This document shows, in pieces, positions 8,611 to 17,165 of a stretch of DNA of 47,541 nucleotides. The notes under the pieces are model-generated. The model saw only the letters and a list, made by a program, of their open reading frames with translations. It ran no database searches and was not told the origin of the DNA. Within the stretch, counting starts at the first letter, position 1; each line of letters opens with the position of its first letter. The stretch covers positions 1-47,541 of the forward strand of contig CAADGM010000242.1 in the NCBI GenBank assembly GCA_900696535.1. Reading direction: 5' to 3'. The stretch comes from an uncultured Planctomycetota bacterium (lineage in GTDB: Bacteria; Planctomycetota; Phycisphaerae; UBA1845; Fen-1342). A program made the position numbers and the translations under genes.

Positions 8611-10041
8611 ATGTTCGAGTCGCTCTCCGAGAAGCTGGGTTCGGTCCTCAACTCCCTGCGGGGCCGCGGGAAGATCACCGCGGACAACGTCCAGGAGGCC
8701 ATGCGGCAGGTCCGCACGGCCCTGCTCGAAGCCGACGTCAACGTCGAGGTCGCCAGGCAATTCTGCGACGCGTGCCTGGACAAGGCTCTCGGCCAGAAGG
8801 TCATCGAGACGTTGCGGCCCGAGCAGGTCATGGTCAAGGTGGTCTACGACGAGCTCGTCCGCCTGATGGGCCCGATCGAGACGCGCATCCCCTTCGTCAG
8901 CGTCCCGCCCACGATCGTGCTGATGGCCGGCCTCCAGGGCTCCGGCAAGACCACCACCTGCGGGAAGCTGGCCCGCTACTGCATGCTCCGCGGCAAGAAG
9001 CCCCTGCTCGTCGCGGCCGACCTGAAGCGCCCCGCGGCCATCGACCAGCTCGAAGTGCTCGGCAAACAGCTCGAGGTCCCCGTCTGGGCGGAACGCGACC
9101 ACCAGAACCCCGTGAAGGTCTGCCGCAACGCCGTCCGCGAGAGCCGCAAGCTCGACCGCGACGTGGTCATCCTCGACACCGCCGGCCGGCTGGCGATCGA
9201 CGAGGAGCTGATGACCGAGATCGCCCAGGTCGCGCAGGCGACGACGCCGCACCAGATTTACCTGGTGCTCGATGCGATGACCGGCCAGGACGCGGTGAAC
9301 ACGGCCAAGCACTTCAACGAGCGGCTCGAGCTCGACGGGGTGATCCTGACAAAGTTCGACTCGGACACGCGCGGCGGAGCGGCCCTATCGGTCAAGAGCG
9401 TGACCGGCAAGCCGATCAAGTTCATCGGCGTGGGCGAGAAGCTGGACGCGATCGAGGAATTTCACCCGGAGCGGATCGCGCAGCGAATCCTGGGGATGGG
9501 CGACGTGGTCTCGCTGGTGGAGAAGGCCCAGCAGACCTTTGACGCCGAGCAGGTCGCCAAGACACAAGCCAAGATGGCCAAGGGGCAGATGGGCCTGGAC
9601 GACTTCCTGAGCCAGCTCGAGTCGGTCCGCAAGATGGGCCCGATGAAAAGCGTGCTGAAGATGCTGCCCGGGGTCGGGCAGGCGCTCAAGGACGTCGACA
9701 TGCCCGAGGAGGAACTCGACCGCTTCCGCGGCATGATCCACTCGATGACGCCCAAGGAGCGGGCCAACCCCGAGATCATCGAGGCCCAGCGCCGCCGGCG
9801 AATCGCCAGGGGCGCCGGCGTCGAGCCACAGGACGTGAGCGGCCTGGTCAAGCAGTTCCTCCAGATGCGCGGCCTCATGAAGCAGATGGCGGGGCTGGGG
9901 ATGGGCGGCCGCCTCAAGATGACCCAGCAGCTCGCCAACCTCGGCGCGCTCCAGGGCGGCGCGCTGCCCAAGACCGCCAAGGGCTCCACCTTCTACAACC
10001 CCCGACGCGACGACAAGAAGAAGCGCCGCCGGCGGCGCTAA
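8611..10041 (+). CDS. ffh: signal recognition particle GTPase Ffh (SRP54)
   Basis: 476 aa, normal length. It binds signal sequences emerging from the ribosome and, with the SRP RNA and FtsY, delivers them to the Sec translocon. N domain (1-95), then G domain: P-loop GLQGSGKTTT (107-116), LVAADLKRPAA (133-143), DTAGRL (189-194) and TKFDSDTRGG (247-256). The M domain is methionine-rich near its end (MRGLMKQMAGLGMGGRLKM). The tail is strongly basic (KKKRRRRR). MFESLSEKLG is the family N-terminus, which fixes the start; the frame is open further upstream but that is non-family sequence. No Shine-Dalgarno; see the -10 at 8596. No SRP RNA gene was recognised in the window. Confidence 0.97.
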   Translation: MFESLSEKLGSVLNSLRGRGKITADNVQEAMRQVRTALLEADVNVEVARQFCDACLDKALGQKVIETLRPEQVMVKVVYDELVRLMGPIETRIPFVSVPPTIVLMAGLQGSGKTTTCGKLARYCMLRGKKPLLVAADLKRPAAIDQLEVLGKQLEVPVWAERDHQNPVKVCRNAVRESRKLDRDVVILDTAGRLAIDEELMTEIAQVAQATTPHQIYLVLDAMTGQDAVNTAKHFNERLELDGVILTKFDSDTRGGAALSVKSVTGKPIKFIGVGEKLDAIEEFHPERIAQRILGMGDVVSLVEKAQQTFDAEQVAKTQAKMAKGQMGLDDFLSQLESVRKMGPMKSVLKMLPGVGQALKDVDMPEEELDRFRGMIHSMTPKERANPEIIEAQRRRRIARGAGVEPQDVSGLVKQFLQMRGLMKQMAGLGMGGRLKMTQQLANLGALQGGALPKTAKGSTFYNPRRDDKKKRRRRR

Positions 10042-10137
10042 CGCGTACCGCGGCCGCGTGCATGCGCGCGACGCGCGGCCCATGCCAGGCCCGGGTTGGG
10101 CCCTCGACCCTCGCTATCGCCCCTTCGGAGGACGAAG

Positions 10138-11376
10138 ATGGGACCCCGCACCGAGTTCTATGAGATCGCCGTTCGCAGCGGGTTCTACGGCCTCGACCAG
10201 AGCAGCCTCCAGGGCAAGAAGGACAACGTCCGCAAGTTCTGGGAGGACATGTCGATCAAGCTCTGGCTGCGCCCGCTCATCGAGGAGCGGCTCGCGCGCC
10301 GGCCGCGCTTGCGCGTCGTCGACCTGGGCTGCGGCTCGGGTGAGGGCCTGGAGCTGCTTTCGCACATTCCCGTCCGCTCGCACGCCGACCACGCTGATCG
10401 CGACTTCCTGGTCGATGCCGAGGCGATCGAGTACGCCGGCGTGGACCTCTCGCCCGCGATGGTCGAGCAGGGCCGCCGGAACTACGCCGGTCGGCCCAAC
10501 GTGCGCTTCGTGCAGGCGGACCTGTCCGCCGGCTTCCCGCTGGCAGGCGAGCCGCCCTTCGACCTGTATTTCTCGTCCTACGGGTCGCTCTCGCACCTGA
10601 CGGCCGCGGCGCTGACCGAGCTGATGGTGCAGCTCTTCAAACACGCGGGGGACGACGCGCTGATCGTCCTCGACCTGCTCGGCCGCTACTCGCCCGAGTG
10701 GCCCTGCCACTGGCCGGGCAGCAACCGCGAGATGCTGCCGTACAACATGGCCTACCTGCTTCCAGCCGCGGAGCGCACGCCGGACCGCATTGAGTGGTTC
10801 CGCAACACGTTCTGGTCGGCCGACGAGCTCGAGGCGCTGGTGCGCGGCGCCGCCGTCCGGGCGCGGCGCCGGGCTGAAGTGGCCGTGCTGGCCGACCGCT
10901 CGATCTTCGTCGGGCGGCACATCGAGACCGGCCTCTTCGGCGCGCCGGCCGTACCGCTGCGCTACCAGGTCAATCGGCTCCTCGATCACGGGTACCGCGG
11001 CCAGCTCGAGCACCTGCGCGTGAATCTGTCGCCGCTGGCCGAGCACGCCGCGACCTACCCGCGCGTGTGGCAGGCGTTGAATCGGCACGCCGCGCAGTGG
11101 AACTCGGTCATTGAGCTGGTCGCCGCGCTGATGGTGCAGCGTGACGACGAGGTGCGCCGCCTCATCGAGATGACGCCCGCGCCGCTGTCGGACGACATGA
11201 AGATGCTGGCCTGGCTGTGCCGCAATGGCGAGCGTTTCCCGGTGGCAGACGTGTGGGCCAGCGTGATCGGACCGCAGGTCGCGATGGTGCTCCGCGGGCT
11301 GGAGCTGGGCCAGGAGGAGGCTCTGGGCTGCGGGCACGCGCTCTTCGCCGTCGTCCGCGTCAAGACCGCCGAGTAG
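10138..11376 (+). CDS. class I SAM-dependent methyltransferase
   Basis: 412 aa. Rossmann-fold methyltransferase with motif I VVDLGCGSGEGLELL (60-74), an acidic ribose-binding residue in YAGVDLSPAMVEQG (99-112) and motif II-like FVQADLS (124-130), followed by FDLYFSSYGSLSHL. The N-terminal segment before the fold and a C-terminal half of about 200 residues, helical and without known motifs, make it longer than a minimal methyltransferase. GGAGG at 10127-10131 with six-base spacing fixes the ATG. Substrate unknown; the neighbours ffh and the protease give no useful hint. Confidence 0.85.
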   Translation: MGPRTEFYEIAVRSGFYGLDQSSLQGKKDNVRKFWEDMSIKLWLRPLIEERLARRPRLRVVDLGCGSGEGLELLSHIPVRSHADHADRDFLVDAEAIEYAGVDLSPAMVEQGRRNYAGRPNVRFVQADLSAGFPLAGEPPFDLYFSSYGSLSHLTAAALTELMVQLFKHAGDDALIVLDLLGRYSPEWPCHWPGSNREMLPYNMAYLLPAAERTPDRIEWFRNTFWSADELEALVRGAAVRARRRAEVAVLADRSIFVGRHIETGLFGAPAVPLRYQVNRLLDHGYRGQLEHLRVNLSPLAEHAATYPRVWQALNRHAAQWNSVIELVAALMVQRDDEVRRLIEMTPAPLSDDMKMLAWLCRNGERFPVADVWASVIGPQVAMVLRGLELGQEEALGCGHALFAVVRVKTAE

Positions 11377-11402
11377 CTCCGCCCACCCGACCCCTCCCCC
11401 TC

Positions 11403-11430
11403 CGTCATTCCCGCGCAAGCGGGAGTCCAG
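11403..11430. repeat. REP-like extragenic palindrome (GCAA loop)
   Basis: A single copy of the widespread extragenic element that reads as VIPAQAGIQ on one strand and AGLDSRLRGNDG on the other. It forms the hairpin ATTCCCGC-GCAA-GCGGGAGT with one mismatch. It sits between the methyltransferase stop and the protease gene. No RAYT-type transposase is in the window. Confidence 0.65.
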
Positions 11431-11578
11431 CCCCGCGTGCCGCCACGTTTTCCCGGGCCCGCCAAGAGATCGGACCCACCCGGACTGATTCCCCTCCACC
11501 CCGCTGGCCGCACCCGGCCCGCGTTTCGAACCCTTCCCCTGGCGCTCGCCGCGCCACGACTGGAAGGGGAAGAAGCGC

Positions 11579-12562
11579 ATGCGCTGGCTGCGCCTCGCGG
11601 CAACACTGTCCACGCTACTCGCCCTCGGGTGCGCCGGGTCGGCCGCCTCGCGCGAGGCCAGCCTGGCCCGCTGGCAGCGCGTCTGTGCCCAATTCGGCTC
11701 TGCCGCAGCGGCGCCGGCCGCACCGGCCAGCTCCGCCTCCGGCCCGACGGCCGCCTCAGCGCAGCCAACGCAGTCCCCCACGGCGCACGACATGCGCGCG
11801 CTCCGCACATCCGCGTCGCGCGCCACGCCCGCGCTCGTCCACATTCGGACCGTGGTGCGCCCGCCGCAGACGGCCGGGGCCGACGCGGACACGTCGCGCG
11901 CCGCCGCACGCGGCTCGGGCGGCACCGGCGTCATCATCGATGCGGAGGGACTGATCCTCACGAACGCCCACGTCGTCCGCGACGCGACCGAGATCCGCGT
12001 CGTCTGCGCCGACGGCGGCCTGGCGCGCGTGTTGGCCGTGGCCAGCGATCCCGTCCAGGACCTGGCCCTGCTCCGCGTCGAGCTCGCCACCGACACCGCC
12101 GGGCCCGAACCCGAGACCGGAGCCGCCGTCCGCTTGCCACGCGCCCTGCCCCCGAACGCGGCCGCGGTCTGCGCGGGCCAGCCGGTCGTCTCGCTCGGCG
12201 TGCTCGATGGCAGCGAGCCTCCCCAGCAGCGCGTTGGCGTCGTGCTCGACGACTCCGCGTCGCTTCAGGCCCGCCTCGACCCCAGCGGCGCCCGCGACTA
12301 CTCGCGCCTCATCGAGAGCAGCGCCCCCATCGAACCCGGCTTCTCGGGCGGCCCGCTGCTCGACCGGGATGGTCGCTTTGTCGGCCTCAACGTCGCCGTC
12401 CGCACGCGACCCGACGGGACGCGTCTCGGCTACGCCCTGCGCTTCGGCGAGCCCCAGCAGGCCGCGATCGCGCGCCTTCGGGCGGAAGTCGCCCGCGGGC
12501 AGGCGCTTTCCGGCAGCGCCACCGCTCCGGCTTCGGCAGCGGCCAGCGCGCGCGGCGGCTGA
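11579..12562 (+). CDS. trypsin-like serine protease lipoprotein (DegP/HtrA-type catalytic domain, no PDZ)
   Basis: 327 aa. Lipoprotein signal peptide with lipobox LALGC and acylated Cys18, then an Ala/Pro/Ser-rich linker (41-70) and an S1C-type protease domain. Catalytic residues are visible: His131 in ILTNAHVV, Asp161 in VQDLALLRV and Ser256 in EPGFSGGPLL, with Phe in place of the common Asn before the Ser. The chain stops soon after the domain, so there is no PDZ module. Start ATG 11579 follows a purine-rich AAGGGGAAGAAG stretch. It probably works in the periplasm, tethered to a membrane. The terminase gene follows after 129 nt; the pairing may be accidental. Confidence 0.88.
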   Translation: MRWLRLAATLSTLLALGCAGSAASREASLARWQRVCAQFGSAAAAPAAPASSASGPTAASAQPTQSPTAHDMRALRTSASRATPALVHIRTVVRPPQTAGADADTSRAAARGSGGTGVIIDAEGLILTNAHVVRDATEIRVVCADGGLARVLAVASDPVQDLALLRVELATDTAGPEPETGAAVRLPRALPPNAAAVCAGQPVVSLGVLDGSEPPQQRVGVVLDDSASLQARLDPSGARDYSRLIESSAPIEPGFSGGPLLDRDGRFVGLNVAVRTRPDGTRLGYALRFGEPQQAAIARLRAEVARGQALSGSATAPASAAASARGG

Positions 12563-12691
12563 CCAGATTCCACCAGATCGTCAGGCACACGTCGCAGGAT
12601 CAGGCCGCGCGTCGGCGGCGACATCCGCAGCAGACATCCTTCTCGCGCGGGCGGGCGACCTCCAAGCCGCGACGCCCCGCGAGGAGCATCA

Positions 12692-14182
12692 ATGCTGACC
12701 CACAAGACACAATCGCCGGGGCGCGATCCGCTCGCCTGGGCCCGCCACTATCTCCCCGACTACTTCACCGACGAACCTTGCCGCTTTCACGCCGAGCTGA
12801 TGGCGGCGCTGGCGGACCCGCGGCGGCGCCTGGTCGCCCGCGTCGCGCCGCGCGGCCACGCCAAGAGCACGTGCGCGGCCCTGGCTTACCCGCTCTGGTG
12901 CATCTGTACGCGCCGCCGGAAAAACATCGTCATCGTCACGCACGAAGCCTCGCTCGCAATTCAGTTCGTTCGCGACCTTCGACACGAGCTTGAATCGAAC
13001 GAACGGCTGGTGGCCGACTACGGCGACCTGTGCCACGGAGAGGGTGCCGACGCCCAGCAGCAGCGGGAAGCGGTTCGGTCGCCGAAGCGAGCGGCCCGTC
13101 GCGGGCCGAAGCGCGCGTGCTCGCAGACGCGCTTCACGACGTGGACCGGGATCACGGTTCAGGCCAAGGGCACGGGGGCTGGGTTTCGCGGGCTGCGGAG
13201 CGGGCCCCAGCGCCCCGACCTGGTGATCTGCGACGACATCGAGAAGGACGAGCACGTCGCGACGCCCGGGCAGCGCCGCAAGCTCGAGAACTGGCTTCGT
13301 CGCGTGGTGATGCCGGCCCTCGCTCCCGACGGGCAGTTGCTCGTGCTCGGCTCGATCATCCACTACGACTCGCTGCTGGCCAACCTGCGCGACCGGACAC
13401 GGTTCCCGCGCTGGGATTACGCCGTCTATCGTGCGCTGGAAGCCGAGACCCTGCCGGACGGCGGCTTCCGCCGCGTAGCACTCTGGCCCGCCCGCTGGCC
13501 GGTCGAGCGACTCGATGAGGAGCGGGCGCGCATCGGGTCGCTCGCCTTCGAGCAGGAGTACCAGGCTAATCCGATCGACGACACGCTCCGGGTCTTTCGC
13601 CCCGAGTGGCTGCGCCGCTGCACGCCCGCGGAGGCCGCCCGACCGGAGTTGATCGTGCTCATGGCGGTCGACCCGGCCACGGGCGCCGCCGGCGGCGACT
13701 ACTTCGCCCTGTGGGTCGGCGGCATCGACCCGCAGTCCGGCGTCATTTACACGCGCGAGCTGACGCTCTCCCGCATCGGGATCGTCGAGCAGGTGCAGCG
13801 CGTGCTGACCGCCTTCGAGCAGCACCGCCCCGTTCGCATCGGGATCGAGACGGTCGCCTACCAGGTCGCGCTGCGGCAGATTCTCGAGGAGGAGGGCCGG
13901 CGGCGACGGCTGTACCTGCCCATCGTCCCCATCCAGACCAGCGCCAACAAGCGGGCCCGCATCGAAGGCGTCGCGCCGTTCTTCGAGAACGGGACTTTCC
14001 GGCTACCCGAAGCCCTGCTCGACGAGATCGAATCGCAGTTCCTGCACTTCCCCAAGGCCCGTCACGACGACGCCCCCGACGTGTGTACGATGGCCATCGA
14101 GCTCGCCCGCACGCTCCGCAGCGGCGCTCGCGTCGAGTCGCTCCTGACGCGGCGCGACCCGGCAACGCGCGGCGGGTGGTGA
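12692..14182 (+). CDS. phage-type terminase large subunit (TerL), apparently solitary
   Basis: 496 aa, the size of a full TerL, with both enzyme domains intact. ATPase: Walker A VAPRGHAKST (51-60), Walker B RPDLVICDDIEKDE (174-187) and a coupling-motif-like stretch LLVLGSIIHYDS (216-227). RNase H-like nuclease: Asp327 in LMAVDPATG, Glu386 in IGIETVAY, and the acidic cluster RHDDAPD (458-464). TerL packages phage DNA into proheads and cuts concatemers. GAGGAG with five-base spacing fixes the ATG. No portal, capsid, small terminase, integrase or tail gene lies within the window. Base composition looks like the neighbours. It ends 16 bases from neuC on the opposite strand. It may be a remnant, an edge gene or a domesticated enzyme. 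Confidence 0.9.
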   Translation: MLTHKTQSPGRDPLAWARHYLPDYFTDEPCRFHAELMAALADPRRRLVARVAPRGHAKSTCAALAYPLWCICTRRRKNIVIVTHEASLAIQFVRDLRHELESNERLVADYGDLCHGEGADAQQQREAVRSPKRAARRGPKRACSQTRFTTWTGITVQAKGTGAGFRGLRSGPQRPDLVICDDIEKDEHVATPGQRRKLENWLRRVVMPALAPDGQLLVLGSIIHYDSLLANLRDRTRFPRWDYAVYRALEAETLPDGGFRRVALWPARWPVERLDEERARIGSLAFEQEYQANPIDDTLRVFRPEWLRRCTPAEAARPELIVLMAVDPATGAAGGDYFALWVGGIDPQSGVIYTRELTLSRIGIVEQVQRVLTAFEQHRPVRIGIETVAYQVALRQILEEEGRRRRLYLPIVPIQTSANKRARIEGVAPFFENGTFRLPEALLDEIESQFLHFPKARHDDAPDVCTMAIELARTLRSGARVESLLTRRDPATRGGW

Positions 14183-14198
14183 GCAGTCGGCGCCGCGC

Positions 14199-15341
14199 TC
14201 AGGCATCCGCGAGGATTCGCGCGATCCGCTCACCCGCGTGCCCGTCGCCGTAGACGCCGCGGGCCGGGCGACGACGCGGGCGCCGCCCAGTGGTGTAGCA
14301 AAGCGCGCGGCGCAGCGCGGCTGCGATTGCGCTGCGCGATTCGGCCGCGTGGAACACCCCCGGCCCGCCGTGCAATCGCCCGCGCTGGCGATCGCCCACG
14401 TCGACGGCCGGCGTACCGACCGCGGGCGCCTCGATGATCCCGCTCGACGAGTTGCCCACGACAACGTCGGCATCCAGCAGTGTCGAGATGTACGCGTCGC
14501 GCGGCAGCGACCGATGCACGACGACCTCGCCGCGATCGGACCGGCGAACGTGGGACCGAATCGCAGCCACGACGCCGCTGTGCCCGCGATCGCTGTTCGG
14601 GTAGATGATTACGCGCCGCAAGTCCTCCGCCGCTACGACCTCGAGCAGCGTCTCCATCGCGCTCCGCTCGATCGCGGCCGCGCGCCCAGTGGGGTGATAG
14701 ACCACCAGCGCGGTACGCCGGCGCGCCGCCGGGTCGCGCGCAGCACGCCGCGCCGTCCGAGCGCGGGCGAGCTCGAACAACCGATCGAGTCCGGGAGCCC
14801 CCACCACGTGGACGCGGTCGCGCGGCACGCCCATTCCGACGAGGCGGCGAGCCGCCACGCGCGAGGCCGGGAAGTGCAGGTCGGCAAGCTGGGTGATCGC
14901 ATCGCGAACAGCGTCGTCGAAGTCGCCCGGCGCAACATCACCGCCGTGAACGTGCGCCAACCGGATACCCGTCGTCACTGCCGCCAGCGCGCCGGCCAGG
15001 GCCTCAATCCGGTCGCCCAGCACGAGCACGATCGTGCTGCGCGCCGCATGCAGCGCTTCGGCGATGCCGCGCACGCCGCGGGCCAGCCCCGCCGCCTGGT
15101 CCGTCGGCGAGTCATCGCCGCGCTGCATCCGCACGCGCGCGATGATCGGCCAGCCGTCCCGTTCGACCTCCCGCACCGTGCGACCGAAGCGGGCCAGCAG
15201 GTGCATCCCGCAGACGATCACCTGGAGCCCCAGCCGCGGGTGTGCACGAATCGCGGCCAGCGCAGAGCGCAGCAGGCCATACTCCGCCCGCGTGCCCGTG
15301 ACCACCGCGACCCGGTGCCGAGCGGCCCGCACCCGGCTCAC
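14199..15341 (-). CDS. neuC: UDP-N-acetylglucosamine 2-epimerase, hydrolysing (NeuC/LegG type)
   Basis: 380 aa. Converts UDP-GlcNAc, or a diacetylated bacillosamine nucleotide in the legionaminate route, to a free mannosamine-type sugar plus the nucleotide, giving the substrate of NeuB. Family motifs: VVTGTRAEYGLL (13-24), LGDRIEALAGALAA, HVHGGD, and near the C-terminus VVGNSSSGIIEAP. I chose the GTG at 15341 because it overlaps the neuB stop as GTGA, exactly as at the neuA/neuB junction, and has a GGGGGA stretch upstream. A GTG at 15356 would add five residues. Third gene of the neuABC set; its stop faces the terminase stop. Confidence 0.88.
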   Translation of the reverse strand: MSRVRAARHRVAVVTGTRAEYGLLRSALAAIRAHPRLGLQVIVCGMHLLARFGRTVREVERDGWPIIARVRMQRGDDSPTDQAAGLARGVRGIAEALHAARSTIVLVLGDRIEALAGALAAVTTGIRLAHVHGGDVAPGDFDDAVRDAITQLADLHFPASRVAARRLVGMGVPRDRVHVVGAPGLDRLFELARARTARRAARDPAARRRTALVVYHPTGRAAAIERSAMETLLEVVAAEDLRRVIIYPNSDRGHSGVVAAIRSHVRRSDRGEVVVHRSLPRDAYISTLLDADVVVGNSSSGIIEAPAVGTPAVDVGDRQRGRLHGGPGVFHAAESRSAIAAALRRALCYTTGRRPRRRPARGVYGDGHAGERIARILADA

Positions 15342-16414
15342 GCCAGCATCCCCCACTCGATGACCGTATCCTCAGGAATGTCTCGCTCCGCGCGCCGACC
15401 GACGACGGCGTCGAACTCATCCGGCGGCACGCCCCCACCCGGCCGCTTGATCGTCAGCATCTCCGGTGTCACGCGCGTGCCGGCGGCGATACGACACGCG
15501 GATACGATGCTCTTGCGCGCGACGGCGCGGACCTCGCGCTCCAGCGGCGTCATGCCCAGCCGGCCCGTCCCGAGCGCCACCTCCGCCTCGCGCGCCGCGG
15601 CAACGTATGCGGACAGGTCCGCCGGTTCCAGCGACATCGCGTGGTCGGGGCCCGTGCGGGTGCGGTCGAGCGTGAAGTGCTTCTCCAGCAAGCAAGCCCC
15701 CGCCGCGACCGCCCACCCCGCAATGGCGACCGAGGTCGTATGATCCGAGAAGCCGACCGGGACCCGTGCGAGTCGCCCCAGCGCCGCGATGGCGCCCAGG
15801 TTGGCGGCGCTGGTGGGCGTCGGGTAGCCGCTCACGCAATGCAGCAGCACCAGGCGCTCCTTCAGACCCCACTGCTCGAACCGCCGGACCGCCGCCTCAA
15901 TCTCCTCCGCCGTCGCCGCCCCGGTCGAGACGATCACGGGCAGGCCGGCTTGCGCGGCGCGACGCAGCAGCGGCGTGTTGTTCAGGTCCGTCGAGGCGAT
16001 CTTGAGGCCGGGCACACCCAGCGCGACGAGTCGGTCCACGTCCGCCGGGCTGAAGGGCGTGGCCAGGAACTCGATCCCCCGGGCGCGGCAGTGGTTGCGG
16101 ATTCGAGCCAGATCGGCGTCGGACAGCTCCAGCCGCCGGAGCATCTCGCGCTGCTTCGCGTGCCCCGTCGTCCGCTGGTACGTGGCGGCGGCGGCGGTTG
16201 CGGTCGCCAACGCGTCGGCCCGGAAGACCTGGAACTTGACGACGTCGGCACCGGCGTCTGCGGCCGCGTCCACGAGCGCGAGCGCGGCCTCGAGCGAGCC
16301 GTCGTGATTGACCCCCGCTTCCGCGACGACCACGGCCCGAGACCCCGGACCGACGCGGTGCCGGCCAATCTTCACCGGCACGACTGCCACACGTGTCGCC
16401 AGCGCCCAACTCAC
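15338..16414 (-). CDS. neuB: N-acetylneuraminate (nonulosonate) synthase NeuB
   Basis: 358 aa. Condenses phosphoenolpyruvate with ManNAc (or 2,4-diacetamido-trideoxymannose) to make a nine-carbon sialic-type acid in the cytoplasm. Motifs: VVAEAGVNHDGS (29-40), DVVKFQVFRADAL, then VGFSDHTTSVAIAGWAVAAG and EKHFTLDRTRTGPDHAMSLE. A C-terminal antifreeze-like SAF domain runs from about RIAAGTRVTPEML to the end. The GTG start overlaps the neuA stop by four bases (GTGA), which sets the start and indicates translational coupling; the frame is open further upstream, but only as shadow of neuA. The product could be Neu5Ac or legionaminic acid. Confidence 0.9.
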   Translation of the reverse strand: MSWALATRVAVVPVKIGRHRVGPGSRAVVVAEAGVNHDGSLEAALALVDAAADAGADVVKFQVFRADALATATAAAATYQRTTGHAKQREMLRRLELSDADLARIRNHCRARGIEFLATPFSPADVDRLVALGVPGLKIASTDLNNTPLLRRAAQAGLPVIVSTGAATAEEIEAAVRRFEQWGLKERLVLLHCVSGYPTPTSAANLGAIAALGRLARVPVGFSDHTTSVAIAGWAVAAGACLLEKHFTLDRTRTGPDHAMSLEPADLSAYVAAAREAEVALGTGRLGMTPLEREVRAVARKSIVSACRIAAGTRVTPEMLTIKRPGGGVPPDEFDAVVGRRAERDIPEDTVIEWGMLA

Positions 16415-17124
16415 CGCGGCCCCCCCGCGCGTGGCGCGTCGCGAGCGGTCGCCGCGCCGGCGGCGCCATTGTGCCCGTTGCGACGCGCGAGCAGGAACTC
16501 CGCGTATTCGAGGTCGACCGGCGTATCGATGTCGACGCCGCGCTCGGCCGGCATGACGTACCCGACCGTGCGTGCCGCGAACCGGTCCGAGATCAGGTCG
16601 TCGGTGCGGTAGACGTAGACCGCGCCATTGAGGCGATGCGTGAGGCCCGAGCCGGGCAGTCGGCTCCACGTGCCGTCCGGCAGCACGTCACCGAGCCAGT
16701 CACGCGGAACGACCGGGCTCACCGAGACGACGCGGCAGGGCGCGCTCGCGCGGAACAAGCGGAGCGCTTCAACGATGTCCTCCGCAGTTCGCAGCGGCGA
16801 CGTCGGCTGCAACAGGACCACGGTCGAGTACGTCTCGCCGCGGGCCGCGAGCGCGTTCAACAGGAACAGGACGGCGTCGCGCGTCGGGGTCTCGTCGCGG
16901 GCCAGTTCGGGCGGCCGCAGCCCCGGACACGGCACGCCGTGCTCGGCCGCGACAGCCGCGATCTGTGGGCTGTCCGTGTTGACGTACAGCGCCGAGAAGA
17001 CGCCGCTGTGGCGCGCGGCCAGGCACGTGTGCGCGATCAGCGGGCGCCCGGCCAGCGGCGCCAGGTTCTTGCCCGGCAGCCGCTTCGAGCCGCCGCGCGC
17101 GGGGATCATGCCAAGAACTGACAC
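16411..17124 (-). CDS. neuA: CMP-nonulosonate cytidylyltransferase NeuA
   Basis: 237 aa. Activates the sialic-type acid with CTP to the CMP-sugar used by glycosyltransferases. The N-terminus has the nucleotide-binding signature MIPARGGSKRLPGKNL (6-21), followed by YVNTDS, LLQPTSPLR and a C-terminal DIDTPVDLEYAE. GTG start; ATG at 17109 would remove five residues of the usual N-terminus. The final 25 residues are Ala/Gly/Arg-rich. It begins 41 nt after the TrkH-like stop, so it probably shares a transcript with the MATE and TrkH-like genes. No sialyltransferase or polymerase is in the window. Confidence 0.9.
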   Translation of the reverse strand: MSVLGMIPARGGSKRLPGKNLAPLAGRPLIAHTCLAARHSGVFSALYVNTDSPQIAAVAAEHGVPCPGLRPPELARDETPTRDAVLFLLNALAARGETYSTVVLLQPTSPLRTAEDIVEALRLFRASAPCRVVSVSPVVPRDWLGDVLPDGTWSRLPGSGLTHRLNGAVYVYRTDDLISDRFAARTVGYVMPAERGVDIDTPVDLEYAEFLLARRNGHNGAAGAATARDAPRAGGPR

Positions 17125-17165
17125 AGTGTGACTCGACCGGCCGTTGCGGGGCGGCCATCGCCGGC

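Noticed and set aside
6814-9312. Esterase extended to 832 residues
   Set aside because: The extension runs antisense through ffh and has no family match; start at 8484 agrees with the -10 and signal peptide.
11520-11540. TTCGAA resembling a tRNA T-loop
   Set aside because: No paired T-stem, anticodon arm or acceptor stem can be built around it on either strand.
10114-12096. A 660-codon open frame on the minus strand
   Set aside because: It covers the methyltransferase and protease genes in antisense and has only compositionally biased sequence with no domain.
11579-14182. Prophage or gene transfer agent cluster
   Set aside because: Only a terminase large subunit is present; the neighbouring protease is a lipoprotein of the HtrA type, not a prohead protease.
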